Assembly (NCBI GenBank): GCA_002432865.1
Contig: DJGX01000009.1
Coordinates: 62,001-126,000, forward strand
Direction of reading: 5' to 3'
Length of the DNA: 64,000 bases
Origin: Cloacimonetes bacterium UBA5835
GTDB taxonomy: Bacteria; Cloacimonadota; Cloacimonadia; Cloacimonadales; Cloacimonadaceae
The translations under genes and the position numbers were made by a program. Below the pieces are notes generated by a model that was not told the origin of the DNA, made no database searches, and worked only from the letters and a program-made list of their open reading frames with translations. Of this stretch, positions 54,261-63,778 are shown piece after piece. Each line of letters opens with the position of its first letter. Position 1 is the stretch's first letter.

Positions 54261-55544
54261 CTAAAAACAGATAAGTGTGCTGGCTGTTGCATCTTTAACC
54301 TCTACTTTTTGTAGTGTACCAAAATCCTTTTGTGTGCCTGATAAAACTGCCATCTTAAAATCCCTTGTCTTTCCACAAACTTTATCCGTGCTTTTTTTAC
54401 TGAAACTCTCTACATATATCTCTACTGTCTGTCCGATTTGATTTCTGTTCTTTTTCAGTGTAATATTCCGTTGAAGATCTATCATTCTTTGTAGCCGTTC
54501 CAATCGTTCTTGTTCCGAGATTTGATGTGGTAAATTAGCTGCCACAGTTCCTGAGCGAGGACTGAATTTATAGCAGAATGCATCATCAAAACCGATTTCT
54601 TCCAGTACTTTAAGAGTTTGTCTAAAATCACTTTCAGTTTCTCCGGGAAAACCTGTCATAATATCAGTAGTTATTGCAATATTAGGGATGTAATTACGCA
54701 GTTTATTTATTAGCTCCAGATAGTGTTCAACAGTATATTTTCGGTTCATTGCCTGTAAAATTTTATTATTACCACTTTGTATAGGTAAATGTATGTGTTC
54801 GCACACTTTAGCAGAAATAGCCATAACTTCAATCAATTCATCAGATAGATCTTTAGGATGCGAAGTGATAAATCTTAATCTATAAATTTCATCCACTTCA
54901 TTCAGCTTCCTTAGCAAACTTGGAAAATTCACATCGGAATGAAGATAGGAATTTACATTTTGTCCTAATAGAGTAACATCCTTTCTACCTTGTTTACCTG
55001 CAAAGATCGTTTCTTGTACTATATCCTGCCAAGGACGGCTTCGTTCACGGCCTCTAACATAAGGAACAATGCAATAGGAACAAAAATTATTACAACCCCT
55101 CATAATAGTGATATAGGCACAATAATCACTATGATATGATGGCTGAATACCTTTGTAAATTTGGTGAGAGTCTAAATCAAGCAAGTATTGTTTATTATCA
55201 ATTTCTTGAATAATCTCTGGAAGATTTTGGTACTGATCGACTCCCAATACAAAATCGATATCTGTATTTTCTTCAATTAGTTCTTTACCTATGCGTTGTG
55301 CCATACAACCAACAACACCAATCTTTAAAGATGGATTAGTCTTTTTACGAGATTTTTCGCTTTGAATTCTACCTAAAACACGGTTTTCAGCATGTGCGCG
55401 AACACTGCATGTATTGAATATAAGTAAATCAGCTTTTTCTATTTGTTCAACTTCCTGATGACCGGCTTCAATTAAAATGGAAGCGATTAATTCACTATCA
55501 GCAATATTCATCTGACAACCGTATGTTTCAATAAAAAATTTCAT
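54261..55544 (-). CDS. miaB: tRNA-2-methylthio-N6-dimethylallyladenosine synthase MiaB
   Basis: A radical-SAM methylthiotransferase that modifies A37 of tRNAs. The 427 residues show ETYGCQMNIADSE, the UPF0004 cysteines in FNTCSVRAHAE and VVGCMAQRIG, the SAM-cluster motif CNNFCSYCIVPYVRGRE, and a C-terminal TRAM domain. The opening distinguishes MiaB from RimO and MtaB. It overlaps the upstream fusion gene by four bases and is the last gene of a five-gene unit starting at waaA. Confidence 0.96.
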   Translation of the reverse strand: MKFFIETYGCQMNIADSELIASILIEAGHQEVEQIEKADLLIFNTCSVRAHAENRVLGRIQSEKSRKKTNPSLKIGVVGCMAQRIGKELIEENTDIDFVLGVDQYQNLPEIIQEIDNKQYLLDLDSHQIYKGIQPSYHSDYCAYITIMRGCNNFCSYCIVPYVRGRERSRPWQDIVQETIFAGKQGRKDVTLLGQNVNSYLHSDVNFPSLLRKLNEVDEIYRLRFITSHPKDLSDELIEVMAISAKVCEHIHLPIQSGNNKILQAMNRKYTVEHYLELINKLRNYIPNIAITTDIMTGFPGETESDFRQTLKVLEEIGFDDAFCYKFSPRSGTVAANLPHQISEQERLERLQRMIDLQRNITLKKNRNQIGQTVEIYVESFSKKSTDKVCGKTRDFKMAVLSGTQKDFGTLQKVEVKDATASTLICF

Positions 55545-57541
55545 TTTAGCGCCTTATTTTTTGTTTTAGCAAGCCAATTAGCGTAGCCAACTGCTATTCC
55601 TGAATTGCATACAATTATTTCGGAGGTATTAAATCTGTCCAGTAAAGAAATAATGAAAAGTATACTTAACTTCAGCACAGGAAGATAGCTTTCTTCCAGC
55701 AAAAATGGTAAATATCGGTCTTCATCTTTAACTTCTATTGAATGAAAAAGTTGCTGCAATAAAGACCTAGTAATTGTTTTACCTTCCATTTTATCTATAT
55801 CATTATAGTGAAATTTAAAAATCACTGCTGCTAGATAGGTATAAGTTAGTCCTACTCCTATAAGGTGATAAGAACCATTATAGGTTAAAGTAGCAAGCTG
55901 ATCTTGAATATATTTTGTAGCCGTATCACAATTGACATCAAATTCGTTTAACAATGTCATTAAACCAAAAGGTAGACCGATACCCTGTATTTTTTCATCA
56001 TTTCCTAGATCGATAAACTCCGTAGAAAAGCCACCTATATCGATTGCAAGATATGCCTCTTCCCCACTCTGAAAATGTCTGGCTGCATAATATACATAGC
56101 GTATTTCTTCTTCCTGGGAGATAATTTTACTTTTTATTTCATAATGCTTCTCAATCCAATCAGTTAGCAAATTCGCATTCAATGCCTTTCGCATAACTCC
56201 TGTTGCTAAAAGCACTTTTTTGGATTCGATATATCCATCAATTTGCAATAATGGTTCTATAATCTGTTTTACGCTCTGCAGCCGCTTTGCACTAAGCTTA
56301 TCATTTTTAAAATCTTTCCCCAGGGATGTCGTCAATTGCGTTTTGTGGATAATTTGCTTATTATCAAGGGAATATAGTAAATAATTCAAATTATTGGAAC
56401 CGAGATCAAACACACTGACAAGGTTATTGCCTATCATTTGTGCATATTTTTTTAGTATTGATCCAGCTACATTGATATTGTTATTTTTATATTGATCAAC
56501 AGGTTGTTTCCGAATATGAATGCTTTCGAAAATTGCTTTCCACTGCTTAGTATTCATTTGCAATGTATCTATCTGCAAACAGTTGGAATATTTACTTAAA
56601 CCTTGTATTAACTCTGTTTCTTCAGGATACTTCTTACGGGGGCAGTAGATGATAAATTTGTTCATTTGCACAGCTTCTGCTAAGGTACTATAACCAGGTT
56701 TGCAAAGAACAAAATCCGCATTGTATATTAAATCCAAAAAGTCAGCATCCATAGTTACCTGATAATGGTTTTTTGCCTGTACACCTGTCTGAGTAGAAAT
56801 GACCACACCTTTGAAAGCAGAACACAGAGCTTCATAATCCAATTCTAATTTACCTTCCCCTCCAAAGATAACCAGTAATATAAGTACATCCTTATCCCAA
56901 TTATTTATAAGCCGGATATCACTATAAGAATCTTTTTTACGGGAAAGCAAACCACAAGGAATGTTATTCTTAAAAGCAGATATACTTTCAGAACTGCTGA
57001 AAGGAAGCTGAAAACAAGCATCAAAGCGTTGATACAAAGACCAAATAAGATTTAATACAGGTCTCAAAGTTACAGGGTTAGTAAATTCAGTCTGGCTGTT
57101 TATTATGTTGTTATTAGTTAGTAAAGAGCTATATATATAATGCCATTCAAAATTGGTAACTGCATAAACCGGGAGCTGACAATATGCTCCAAACTCACTA
57201 ACCAAAAAAGGGACATCAGCAATTACACAATCAATCTTTTCTTGATGTAAGAATTTAACTTCTCTTGCTATAATTTCGTTACGCTTAGAAAGTAATTCCA
57301 ATAAAGAAGAAACGGTCCTTTCCATATCCACAGTTAGATTTTCATTATGTTTCACTCCAACATCCACAGAACGTTGATGTATAATAAAATAATGTGGATC
57401 GAGATTTTGAAAAAGATAGGCAGGCTTTGTGCTAATTATATGACAAAAAATACCATACTTTATAAATTCTTCAGCTAAAGCGCTTATTCGGGTAGAATGG
57501 CCAAAACCATGATTAGAAACATATAAAGCAAATCGCAACAT
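55541..57541 (-). CDS. fusion: ARA1-like glycosyltransferase domain + Ppx/GppA phosphatase
   Basis: 666 residues with two clear halves. Residues 1-350 form a GT-B glycosyltransferase-like domain: YVSNHGFGHSTRISAL, AVTNFEWHYIY and CKPGYSTLAEAVQ resemble the N-terminal domain of L-arabinokinase and relatives. Residues 375-666 form an exopolyphosphatase/ppGpp phosphatase domain: VFDLGSNNLNYLLYS, ATGVMRKALN, SQEEEIRYVY and AIDIGGFSTEFIDLG. The acceptor and sugar of the first half and the substrate of the second are unknown. Both halves keep their main motifs. It lies eight bases after the NusG-II gene and overlaps miaB. Confidence 0.88.
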   Translation of the reverse strand: MLRFALYVSNHGFGHSTRISALAEEFIKYGIFCHIISTKPAYLFQNLDPHYFIIHQRSVDVGVKHNENLTVDMERTVSSLLELLSKRNEIIAREVKFLHQEKIDCVIADVPFLVSEFGAYCQLPVYAVTNFEWHYIYSSLLTNNNIINSQTEFTNPVTLRPVLNLIWSLYQRFDACFQLPFSSSESISAFKNNIPCGLLSRKKDSYSDIRLINNWDKDVLILLVIFGGEGKLELDYEALCSAFKGVVISTQTGVQAKNHYQVTMDADFLDLIYNADFVLCKPGYSTLAEAVQMNKFIIYCPRKKYPEETELIQGLSKYSNCLQIDTLQMNTKQWKAIFESIHIRKQPVDQYKNNNINVAGSILKKYAQMIGNNLVSVFDLGSNNLNYLLYSLDNKQIIHKTQLTTSLGKDFKNDKLSAKRLQSVKQIIEPLLQIDGYIESKKVLLATGVMRKALNANLLTDWIEKHYEIKSKIISQEEEIRYVYYAARHFQSGEEAYLAIDIGGFSTEFIDLGNDEKIQGIGLPFGLMTLLNEFDVNCDTATKYIQDQLATLTYNGSYHLIGVGLTYTYLAAVIFKFHYNDIDKMEGKTITRSLLQQLFHSIEVKDEDRYLPFLLEESYLPVLKLSILFIISLLDRFNTSEIIVCNSGIAVGYANWLAKTKNKALK

Positions 57542-57548
57542 ATTATAT

Positions 57549-57917
57549 TTAATGAAGAATCAACTTTTTTTGTTCACCGTTATTGCGTATTTCTATTATC
57601 ACTTTATTGGGTAAACAAATAATCGGCATAGAATTAGTGAAACCTTGCTTAACGCAACGTTTATCAGGACAATCGGCATATTTCATTCTAACTTTACCTT
57701 TTTTTATTTCCACGATATTGTGGCTATCAATCTTGATTATTTTATCATTCTTTAAAGAACATACTCCAACAAGCCAATTATCCTTGTATATATATACTTG
57801 GGAATTGGGTTTACTACTTAAATAATAGCTGATCGAAAAAACAATCGTCAATAAAACAATTAGAATTAGTACCAGATCAGCAGGCCTAAGGTCATTTAAG
57901 ATTGAGTCTTTTTTCAT
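57549..57917 (-). CDS. NusG domain II-containing membrane protein
   Basis: 122 residues: one membrane segment (about 13-31) then an extracytoplasmic beta domain of the NusG-II type (IVEIKKGKVRMKYADCPDKR, CLPNKVIIEI). In other anaerobes the family sits near ApbE and RNF-type genes. Two cysteines in ADCPDKRC and one in IICLPN could form a disulphide or bind metal. It abuts amrS and precedes the fusion gene by eight bases. Function unknown. Confidence 0.85.
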   Translation of the reverse strand: MKKDSILNDLRPADLVLILIVLLTIVFSISYYLSSKPNSQVYIYKDNWLVGVCSLKNDKIIKIDSHNIVEIKKGKVRMKYADCPDKRCVKQGFTNSMPIICLPNKVIIEIRNNGEQKKLILH

Positions 57918-58781
57918 CTAACTTCTGGAATATCGAGAAGAATAAACATTACCTGCATACACATAAGTTAAATATTTAGACGCAATCTCGCAAGCGTGTT
58001 CAACTTCTTCTCTTGTGGTAGGTCTCACCGTCATTTTATAACAAGGATAATATGCAGAGAGGTGTAAAGGAATATTCTTGTCAACAGAAGCGATAAATTG
58101 AGATAAATTAGTAAGTTCTTCGTCACTATTATTATATCCAGGAATAAGCAGATTGGTTAGTTCTAAATGAACACCCATTTCTTTGGCTATAATGATGTTA
58201 GATAATACAACCTCAAGTGTACCTCCACATATATTTCTGTAAAAATCATCTCTAAAAGACTTTATATCGATATTGACTGCTTTTACATATTGCATCATAT
58301 TACTCCAGGGCTCTTTATTTATGTAGGCATTGGTTACTAAAACAATATCTATTTCAGGAGCTTTTGCCGCAAAATCGAGAATATACTCATACCACATCAA
58401 GGGCTCAGTATAAGTAAAAGCAACTTTCTGATCTTGTTGGTTTTTAATTATCTCAATTAAGTCTTCAATTGCCAAATAACGAGTTGGGCAATCTTGTTGA
58501 CTGATTTCCCAATTCTGACAGAATTTACAGGTTAAATTACAGGAGTTTGGTCCTAAAGATACGATCATACTACCTGGATGAAAATGATAAAGAGGTTTTT
58601 TTTCGATAGGGTCTAAAGCGAGAGAGGTTGTTTTTCCATATGCAGTGGCAACAAAAGAACCATTGATAACTTCTCTGCTTCTACAGAATCCTTTTTGGCC
58701 TTCACTTAATAAACACTCCCTGGGGCAAAGCAGACATTTTATTTTTTCGCCTTCATTAGTATAATACATTGCTTTTCTCAT
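57918..58781 (-). CDS. amrS: AmmeMemoRadiSam-system radical SAM enzyme
   Basis: A radical-SAM protein of 287 residues from the ATG at 58781 (GGAG six bases upstream; the stop of waaA overlaps it in TAATG). The N-terminal CLLCPRECLLSEGQKGFC block binds extra metal and CNLTCKFCQNWEISQ is the SAM cluster site. Family members accompany Memo and AMMECR1 proteins, but neither is in the window. The reaction is unknown. A start six codons upstream is possible. Confidence 0.9.
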   Translation of the reverse strand: MRKAMYYTNEGEKIKCLLCPRECLLSEGQKGFCRSREVINGSFVATAYGKTTSLALDPIEKKPLYHFHPGSMIVSLGPNSCNLTCKFCQNWEISQQDCPTRYLAIEDLIEIIKNQQDQKVAFTYTEPLMWYEYILDFAAKAPEIDIVLVTNAYINKEPWSNMMQYVKAVNIDIKSFRDDFYRNICGGTLEVVLSNIIIAKEMGVHLELTNLLIPGYNNSDEELTNLSQFIASVDKNIPLHLSAYYPCYKMTVRPTTREEVEHACEIASKYLTYVYAGNVYSSRYSRS

Positions 58782-60016
58782 TATATCTCCTTCAGCCATT
58801 TTTCTAAGGCCTTAAGGTAAATATCTAAAGTGCGAGCATTTTGAGTCAAGACCTTTTTTGCTTTTTCCCCCATATTATACCGTAACTCATTATCTTTATA
58901 CAAAGTTATAATATCAGAATGTAAGCTATTTTTATCGCTTATTAAAATTCCACCCTCCTGCTGAAGTTTTTTAACGGAATCAAGGCAGGAATAATGATAG
59001 GGACCAATAATTACTGGTTTTTTATAGTAAGCAGGTTCAAGTGGATTATGGCCTCCAAAATCATAAAAAGAACCACCCACAATAGCTATATCGCATATAC
59101 AATATGCTTTATCCAAAATGCCCAAGGTATCGATGATAAGTATATCTTCTGCTGGATCGTAAATTTCTCTTTTAGTATAGCAACTATATGCTAAGCCATT
59201 CAATAGTTCCAAAACTTCATCTAAACGTCTGGGATGTCGGATAGCGATTATTAAGTGTAAATTAGAGATATATTGTTTTAGATAAGGCAAGATAGAAATA
59301 AGCAATTCTTCTTCTCCGGGACGGGAAGAGCCCCAACAGATAATAAAATCGTCATTATTATATCCCCATTCTTTTTTTAACTGTTCGGCATCATAGTCCT
59401 TCAATTCGATAGAGAATTTAAGGTTACCACTAACAAGTACAGGTTTTTTGAATATTTCACGAAAGCGTTTTGCATCTTCTTCGCTCTGGGTATGAATTTC
59501 AGTTATTGGTGCTTGCAGATGTTTAAACAAAAACTTAATCAAGGAGTATCCACGTAAGGTGCTTTTGGACATTCTGGCATTTAAAAACAAAACAGGAACT
59601 TTATTTCTCTTTGCCCATAGCAACATATTTGGCCAAATCTCTGTTTCCACAACACAGATTAAGCCAGGGTTGATTTTTTTTAACTGACGGTTTCGTAGAT
59701 GCGGTATATCGATAACTGAAAGAAAACCTTTAACTTTGGGGCTAATGTTATTAGCTTCAAGGCAACTGGATACAGTGCTTGAAGTTATACAAAGTTTAAT
59801 ATCAGGATATTCCTGCAGGTGTTTTTTTATAAGTGATTTTATGGCAGTTAATTCACCCATAGAAGCAGAATGAAACAAGATCCCTTTTTGTATGTTTATA
59901 CCGTTGGCTTTAATAGCTTCCACATAATTTTTATGTTTTAATAGCAGATAGATACACGGGAAAAAAAGGAAGTAAACAACCTCGAGGATAATATTAAAAA
60001 TTGAAAGTAAAATCAT
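58781..60016 (-). CDS. waaA: 3-deoxy-D-manno-octulosonic acid (Kdo) transferase
   Basis: Adds Kdo to lipid A at the inner face of the cytoplasmic membrane, marking a lipopolysaccharide outer membrane. The 411 residues have an N-terminal membrane anchor (1-26), FHSASMGELTAIKSL with the catalytic Glu, ETEIWPNMLLWA, CWGSSRPGEEELL and VGGSFYDFGGHNPLEPA. First gene of the unit that continues with amrS, NusG-II, the fusion protein and miaB. Confidence 0.95.
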   Translation of the reverse strand: MILLSIFNIILEVVYFLFFPCIYLLLKHKNYVEAIKANGINIQKGILFHSASMGELTAIKSLIKKHLQEYPDIKLCITSSTVSSCLEANNISPKVKGFLSVIDIPHLRNRQLKKINPGLICVVETEIWPNMLLWAKRNKVPVLFLNARMSKSTLRGYSLIKFLFKHLQAPITEIHTQSEEDAKRFREIFKKPVLVSGNLKFSIELKDYDAEQLKKEWGYNNDDFIICWGSSRPGEEELLISILPYLKQYISNLHLIIAIRHPRRLDEVLELLNGLAYSCYTKREIYDPAEDILIIDTLGILDKAYCICDIAIVGGSFYDFGGHNPLEPAYYKKPVIIGPYHYSCLDSVKKLQQEGGILISDKNSLHSDIITLYKDNELRYNMGEKAKKVLTQNARTLDIYLKALEKWLKEI

Positions 60017-60062
60017 AATTTATATGTTATAGCAAATTAAGATTTGCCATCCTAATTTAAAA

Positions 60063-60140
60063 TGGCGGGAGCGACGAGACTCGAACTCGCGGCCTTCTGC
60101 GTGACAGGCAGACGTTCTAACCAAACTGAACTACGCCCCC
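60063..60140 (-). tRNA. tRNA-Asp (anticodon GTC)
   Basis: On the minus strand GGGGGCG (60134-60140) pairs with CGCTCCC (60067-60073) using a G-U pair; the anticodon loop CTGTCAC gives GTC; the T arm and encoded CCA (60063-60065) are present. TATAAT at 60158-60163 would place the transcript start about ten bases before the tRNA. Confidence 0.96.
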
Positions 60141-60157
60141 AGCGCATTCAAATAAGC

Positions 60158-60163
60158 ATTATA
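60158..60163 (-). promoter_or_regulatory. -10 box of tRNA-Asp
   Basis: A perfect TATAAT 17 bases before the tRNA 5' end. No good -35 at 17 bases; a TTGACA lies 29 bases upstream. Confidence 0.5.
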
Positions 60164-60271
60164 AAAATTCAAATGGAAAAAATGGCTTTTTCTGTCAAGA
60201 TAAAAGTTTTGCTGAATTCGCCACTTTATACATAAACGCATAGCATTCATTGCAGTTAGCATAAGAATATT

Positions 60272-61807
60272 TTATTCCCATTCAATTGTAGCAGGTGGTT
60301 TGGAAGATAAATCATAAACTACTCTACTGATACCTTTTACTTCGTTACAAATACGATTGGCAACTTTTTGCAAAAACTGAAATGGAAGCTGAGAGAAAGT
60401 AGCTGTCATGCCATCAACACTATCCACAGCTCTAAGAGCACAAACTTGTTCATAGCTTCTTTCATCTCCCATAACTCCAACAGTTCGAACTGGTAATAAA
60501 ACTACAAATGCCTGCCAGGTTTTATTATAAAGTCCATTTTCTTGTAATTCACTTATAAAGATTTCATCAGCAAGCTGCAAGATGTTAACTTTTTGGGCAT
60601 CTACTTCTCCCAAAATTCTTACGGCCAAACCAGGACCTGGAAACGGATGTCTTTGAACAATAGATTCAGGTAAACCAAGCAGGGTCCCTACTTCGCGAAC
60701 TTCATCCTTAAAAAGTTCTCTTAAGGGTTCAATTAATTCCAAGAGCATATTATCAGGCAAGCCCCCTACATTATGATGACTTTTGATTGTAGCAGAAGGT
60801 CCTGTCAAAGATGCACTTTCAATTACATCGGGATATAAGGTCCCTTGAGCAAGAAAATGAACATCTTCAAATTCACTGGCAACTTTATCAAAGACTTCAA
60901 TAAAAGTTCCTCCGATTATTTTTCGTTTTGTTTCAGGATCCGTAATACCTTTTAATTTATTTAAAAATGTTTCCCCCGCATCTACAAAACGGATATTTAA
61001 ATCTGGATAAGCTGAAAAGGTTTCTTTTACTCTATCTGCTTCCCTGTAACGCATTAAACCTGTATCTACGAAAATGGGTAATAGTTGTTTTCCGATTGCT
61101 CTATAAAGTAAAGCAGCAGTAACCGTAGAATCAACCCCACCACTTAAGCCCAAAATAACTTTTTTATCACCAACCTGGCTCCTGATTTTTTCAATGCTTT
61201 TATTAATAAAAGTTCCAGCTGTCCAATCAGGAGTTAGATTTACTATCCTATAGAGAAAATTTTCTAAAATCTTGATCCCATTTTTAGTATGTACTACTTC
61301 CGGATGGAATTGTAATGCATAAAAAGGTAATTCATTATGAGCAATAGCGGCATAGGGAGAGTTCTCTGTTTCAGCTAAAACAGAAAAGCATTCAGGCAAA
61401 TTGGAAATAGCATCACTATGACTCATCCAGACCTCTTCCCTATTTCCTAAATCAGCAAGCAATTCATTATGGTCAATAATTTTAATATATGCTAAACCAT
61501 ATTCTCTTTTAGCAGAAGGTTGAACTTTTCCTCCAAAGTGTGCGACCATCAATTGCATACCATAACAAATTCCCAAAATGGGTATTCCAAGTTGCCATAT
61601 ACATTCATCTGGTTTAGGAGTTTCGTTATTATTTATGCTATATGGACTTCCGGATAATATGATCGCTTTAGGGGCAAAGGAATATAGTTTATCTGCACTT
61701 ATTGTGAAAGGATGAATCTCACAGTAGATGTTCAGGGAACGTATTTTTCTGGCTATCAATTGGGTGTATTGAGAACCGAAATCTAATATTAAAACTTTAT
61801 TGTGCAT
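60272..61807 (-). CDS. guaA: GMP synthase (glutamine-hydrolysing)
   Basis: Converts XMP to GMP. The 511 residues have a class-I glutamine amidotransferase domain (LDFGSQYTQLIAR at the start, nucleophile Cys in GICYGMQLM, FHPEV), the ATP pyrophosphatase domain with LGLSGGVDSTVTA near 220, and the C-terminal dimer domain ending KPPATIEWE. Length is typical. It follows the metallo-hydrolase gene by eight bases. Confidence 0.98.
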   Translation of the reverse strand: MHNKVLILDFGSQYTQLIARKIRSLNIYCEIHPFTISADKLYSFAPKAIILSGSPYSINNNETPKPDECIWQLGIPILGICYGMQLMVAHFGGKVQPSAKREYGLAYIKIIDHNELLADLGNREEVWMSHSDAISNLPECFSVLAETENSPYAAIAHNELPFYALQFHPEVVHTKNGIKILENFLYRIVNLTPDWTAGTFINKSIEKIRSQVGDKKVILGLSGGVDSTVTAALLYRAIGKQLLPIFVDTGLMRYREADRVKETFSAYPDLNIRFVDAGETFLNKLKGITDPETKRKIIGGTFIEVFDKVASEFEDVHFLAQGTLYPDVIESASLTGPSATIKSHHNVGGLPDNMLLELIEPLRELFKDEVREVGTLLGLPESIVQRHPFPGPGLAVRILGEVDAQKVNILQLADEIFISELQENGLYNKTWQAFVVLLPVRTVGVMGDERSYEQVCALRAVDSVDGMTATFSQLPFQFLQKVANRICNEVKGISRVVYDLSSKPPATIEWE

Positions 61808-61815
61808 TGCTACTC

Positions 61816-62442
61816 CTAATAAATAAAAGGATTATTTTTCTTTTCCAAACCAATGGAAGTTGTAAAACCATGACCAGGAAAAACTAAAACTTCGTCATCT
61901 AATATAAAGAGTTTATTCTTTATAGAATCAATTATGGCTGTATGACTTCCACCAGGAAAATCGGTCCTACCAATGCTTTGTTCAAATAAAGTATCTCCAC
62001 TGATTAGATATTTATCTGCTAAAAGACATATACTACCTTTAGTATGACCCGGAGTATGAATAACTTTCACTTTATCCGTTCCAAGAAACAGTTCATCGCC
62101 ATCATTCAAAATAACTTGTGGGCCAAATAAACTTAATTCAAAACCCATATAAATACTAAAATTTTTGCTATTATCTGTAAGCATTTCCGCATCCAAACTA
62201 TGAATGGCAACAGGACAATTTAGAGCTTTCGCAAAAAAGTGGTTTCCCCCAATATGATCAGCATGGCCATGAGTATTTATAATCATTTTAACTTTCAGCT
62301 CGAGTTGTCTAATACGCTTTAAAAATGCTTCACTGGGATTGGCAGGATCGATTAAAAATGCATTTGAACTGTCAGTTTCCCAAAGCAGATAAGTGTTGGT
62401 TTGATAACTTTCCAGTAGAACAGTACTTTCAATTTTTAACAT
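61816..62442 (-). CDS. metallo-beta-lactamase fold hydrolase
   Basis: A 208-residue MBL-fold enzyme with the metal motifs INTHGHADHIGGNHFF, HTPGHTKGSICL, SGDTLFEQSIGRTDFPGG and VFPGHGFT. The layout is like glyoxalase II-type hydrolases, but the C-terminal substrate domain of true glyoxalase II is lacking, so the thioester substrate is open. Lies 16 bases after the PP-loop gene in the same unit as guaA. Confidence 0.9.
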   Translation of the reverse strand: MLKIESTVLLESYQTNTYLLWETDSSNAFLIDPANPSEAFLKRIRQLELKVKMIINTHGHADHIGGNHFFAKALNCPVAIHSLDAEMLTDNSKNFSIYMGFELSLFGPQVILNDGDELFLGTDKVKVIHTPGHTKGSICLLADKYLISGDTLFEQSIGRTDFPGGSHTAIIDSIKNKLFILDDEVLVFPGHGFTTSIGLEKKNNPFIY

Positions 62443-62458
62443 CTTCTGACCTCTTTTA

Positions 62459-63451
62459 TTAATATGATATGAGGTAATCTTTATTTAACTCTTTCTTAGC
62501 TTTTGTGGCAATTTTTACAGTATGCTGAGTAAGCTGCTTATCTATAACTTTCCAAATCTCAATAGCAGCATTTTCTGGTGCCTTAGGATGATATAACAAA
62601 AATATACTCAAGGCTAAACTTAATGTTTCATAGCTAGCATTTCCAGTTATAAATCCTACAGGCCCCATATAATCTCGTGCCTGCAGTTTTGTTCCATTTC
62701 TAAACATGTTTTCTAATACCTCATTTTCTGCTTCATCTCTACCAATAATCAGCTTTGTTTCATTATCTAAACGAAAGTGACGACCCCAGGCAAGAAGTTC
62801 AATATTCTCCAAGGTATCCTGTTGATGTTTCTTCAGGTCTTTTATGCGTAAACAATAATTACGGTCTGTTAATAAACATCCTCCCGCAGGAGAAGGAAAA
62901 TCAACTATTCCTAATTGTTCAGCGAGTGCCAATTGAGCGTATCTTCCGCGTCCATGAATAGATAGCATATCTTGTTTATCAATCCAACCTTCTCTGAGAG
63001 GTAAGGTATCAGAAAGTAAATTTTGACTTAATGGCCTAATAATTAAATCTTTAACGCCGCTTAATCTGCCAACACTATCTAAGGCATCATGCCTCTGACT
63101 TTTGGGTCGTTGACCTAAAACTTCACCACTAATGATGTAATCTGCATTGCGAGAAGGTAATAATTCTGCGGCTTTTTTAAACATCAATCCATGACAATCA
63201 ATACAAGGATTAAAATACTTTCCAAAACCATATACCGGATTATCCAACAGCTTAATATGATCTTCTGAAATATCTATAACTTCCAATTCTATGTTATTTT
63301 TGGAAGCATAATGAAGCGCTCGCTCCGGAAAAATATATGGAGCTTTAAAAAAAACCGAATGCACAGAATATCCTCTATTTTGCATCCATTTAACGGCTAT
63401 GATACTATCTAAGCCACCAGAAAAAAGGGCTATCGCTTTATGTATTTTCAT
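62459..63451 (-). CDS. PP-loop tRNA-thiolation-like protein
   Basis: 330 residues with the ATP pyrophosphatase motif ALFSGGLDSIIAV at the N terminus, then FNPCIDCHGLMF (a CxxC pair as in thiouridylases) and DFPSPAGGCLLTD. It resembles MnmA/ThiI-like proteins of anaerobes annotated as tRNA thiouridylate methyltransferase-like; its exact target is unknown. The start at 63451 puts the P-loop near the N terminus as expected. The frame is open upstream to 63616, but only with a TTG start and no family match. Confidence 0.82.
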   Translation of the reverse strand: MKIHKAIALFSGGLDSIIAVKWMQNRGYSVHSVFFKAPYIFPERALHYASKNNIELEVIDISEDHIKLLDNPVYGFGKYFNPCIDCHGLMFKKAAELLPSRNADYIISGEVLGQRPKSQRHDALDSVGRLSGVKDLIIRPLSQNLLSDTLPLREGWIDKQDMLSIHGRGRYAQLALAEQLGIVDFPSPAGGCLLTDRNYCLRIKDLKKHQQDTLENIELLAWGRHFRLDNETKLIIGRDEAENEVLENMFRNGTKLQARDYMGPVGFITGNASYETLSLALSIFLLYHPKAPENAAIEIWKVIDKQLTQHTVKIATKAKKELNKDYLISY

Positions 63452-63778
63452 ATTACCTACCCCTGAAAAAAGCACTTTTTTGTCAAGCAGGAATTCTAGG
63501 TTGAAGGTTGATATCCCTCCACGAGTGATTATACACTCCTCTGTGAGATGCCTTTTTAATCTTCTTCCCTTTTTCTTGATTTGGGATCCGGTGTCAACTT
63601 TTTTAGTATGATTCAATTTCTCTTAGGCGATTCTCTAACGAGATTAAAGAATCGTTAATGATTTGTTAGAATAATATTAGCCAAATGATAGAGAAATGTG
63701 TATTATTTCCCGAGAATGGAACAGACCTTGCATAATATATTAAGAAGAAAAATCAAAGAACAAAAAGGGTAGCATAAA

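Noticed and set aside
63452..63616. Extended N terminus of the PP-loop protein
   Set aside because: Only a TTG start, no ribosome site, and the family P-loop lies at the very N terminus when the 63451 ATG is used.
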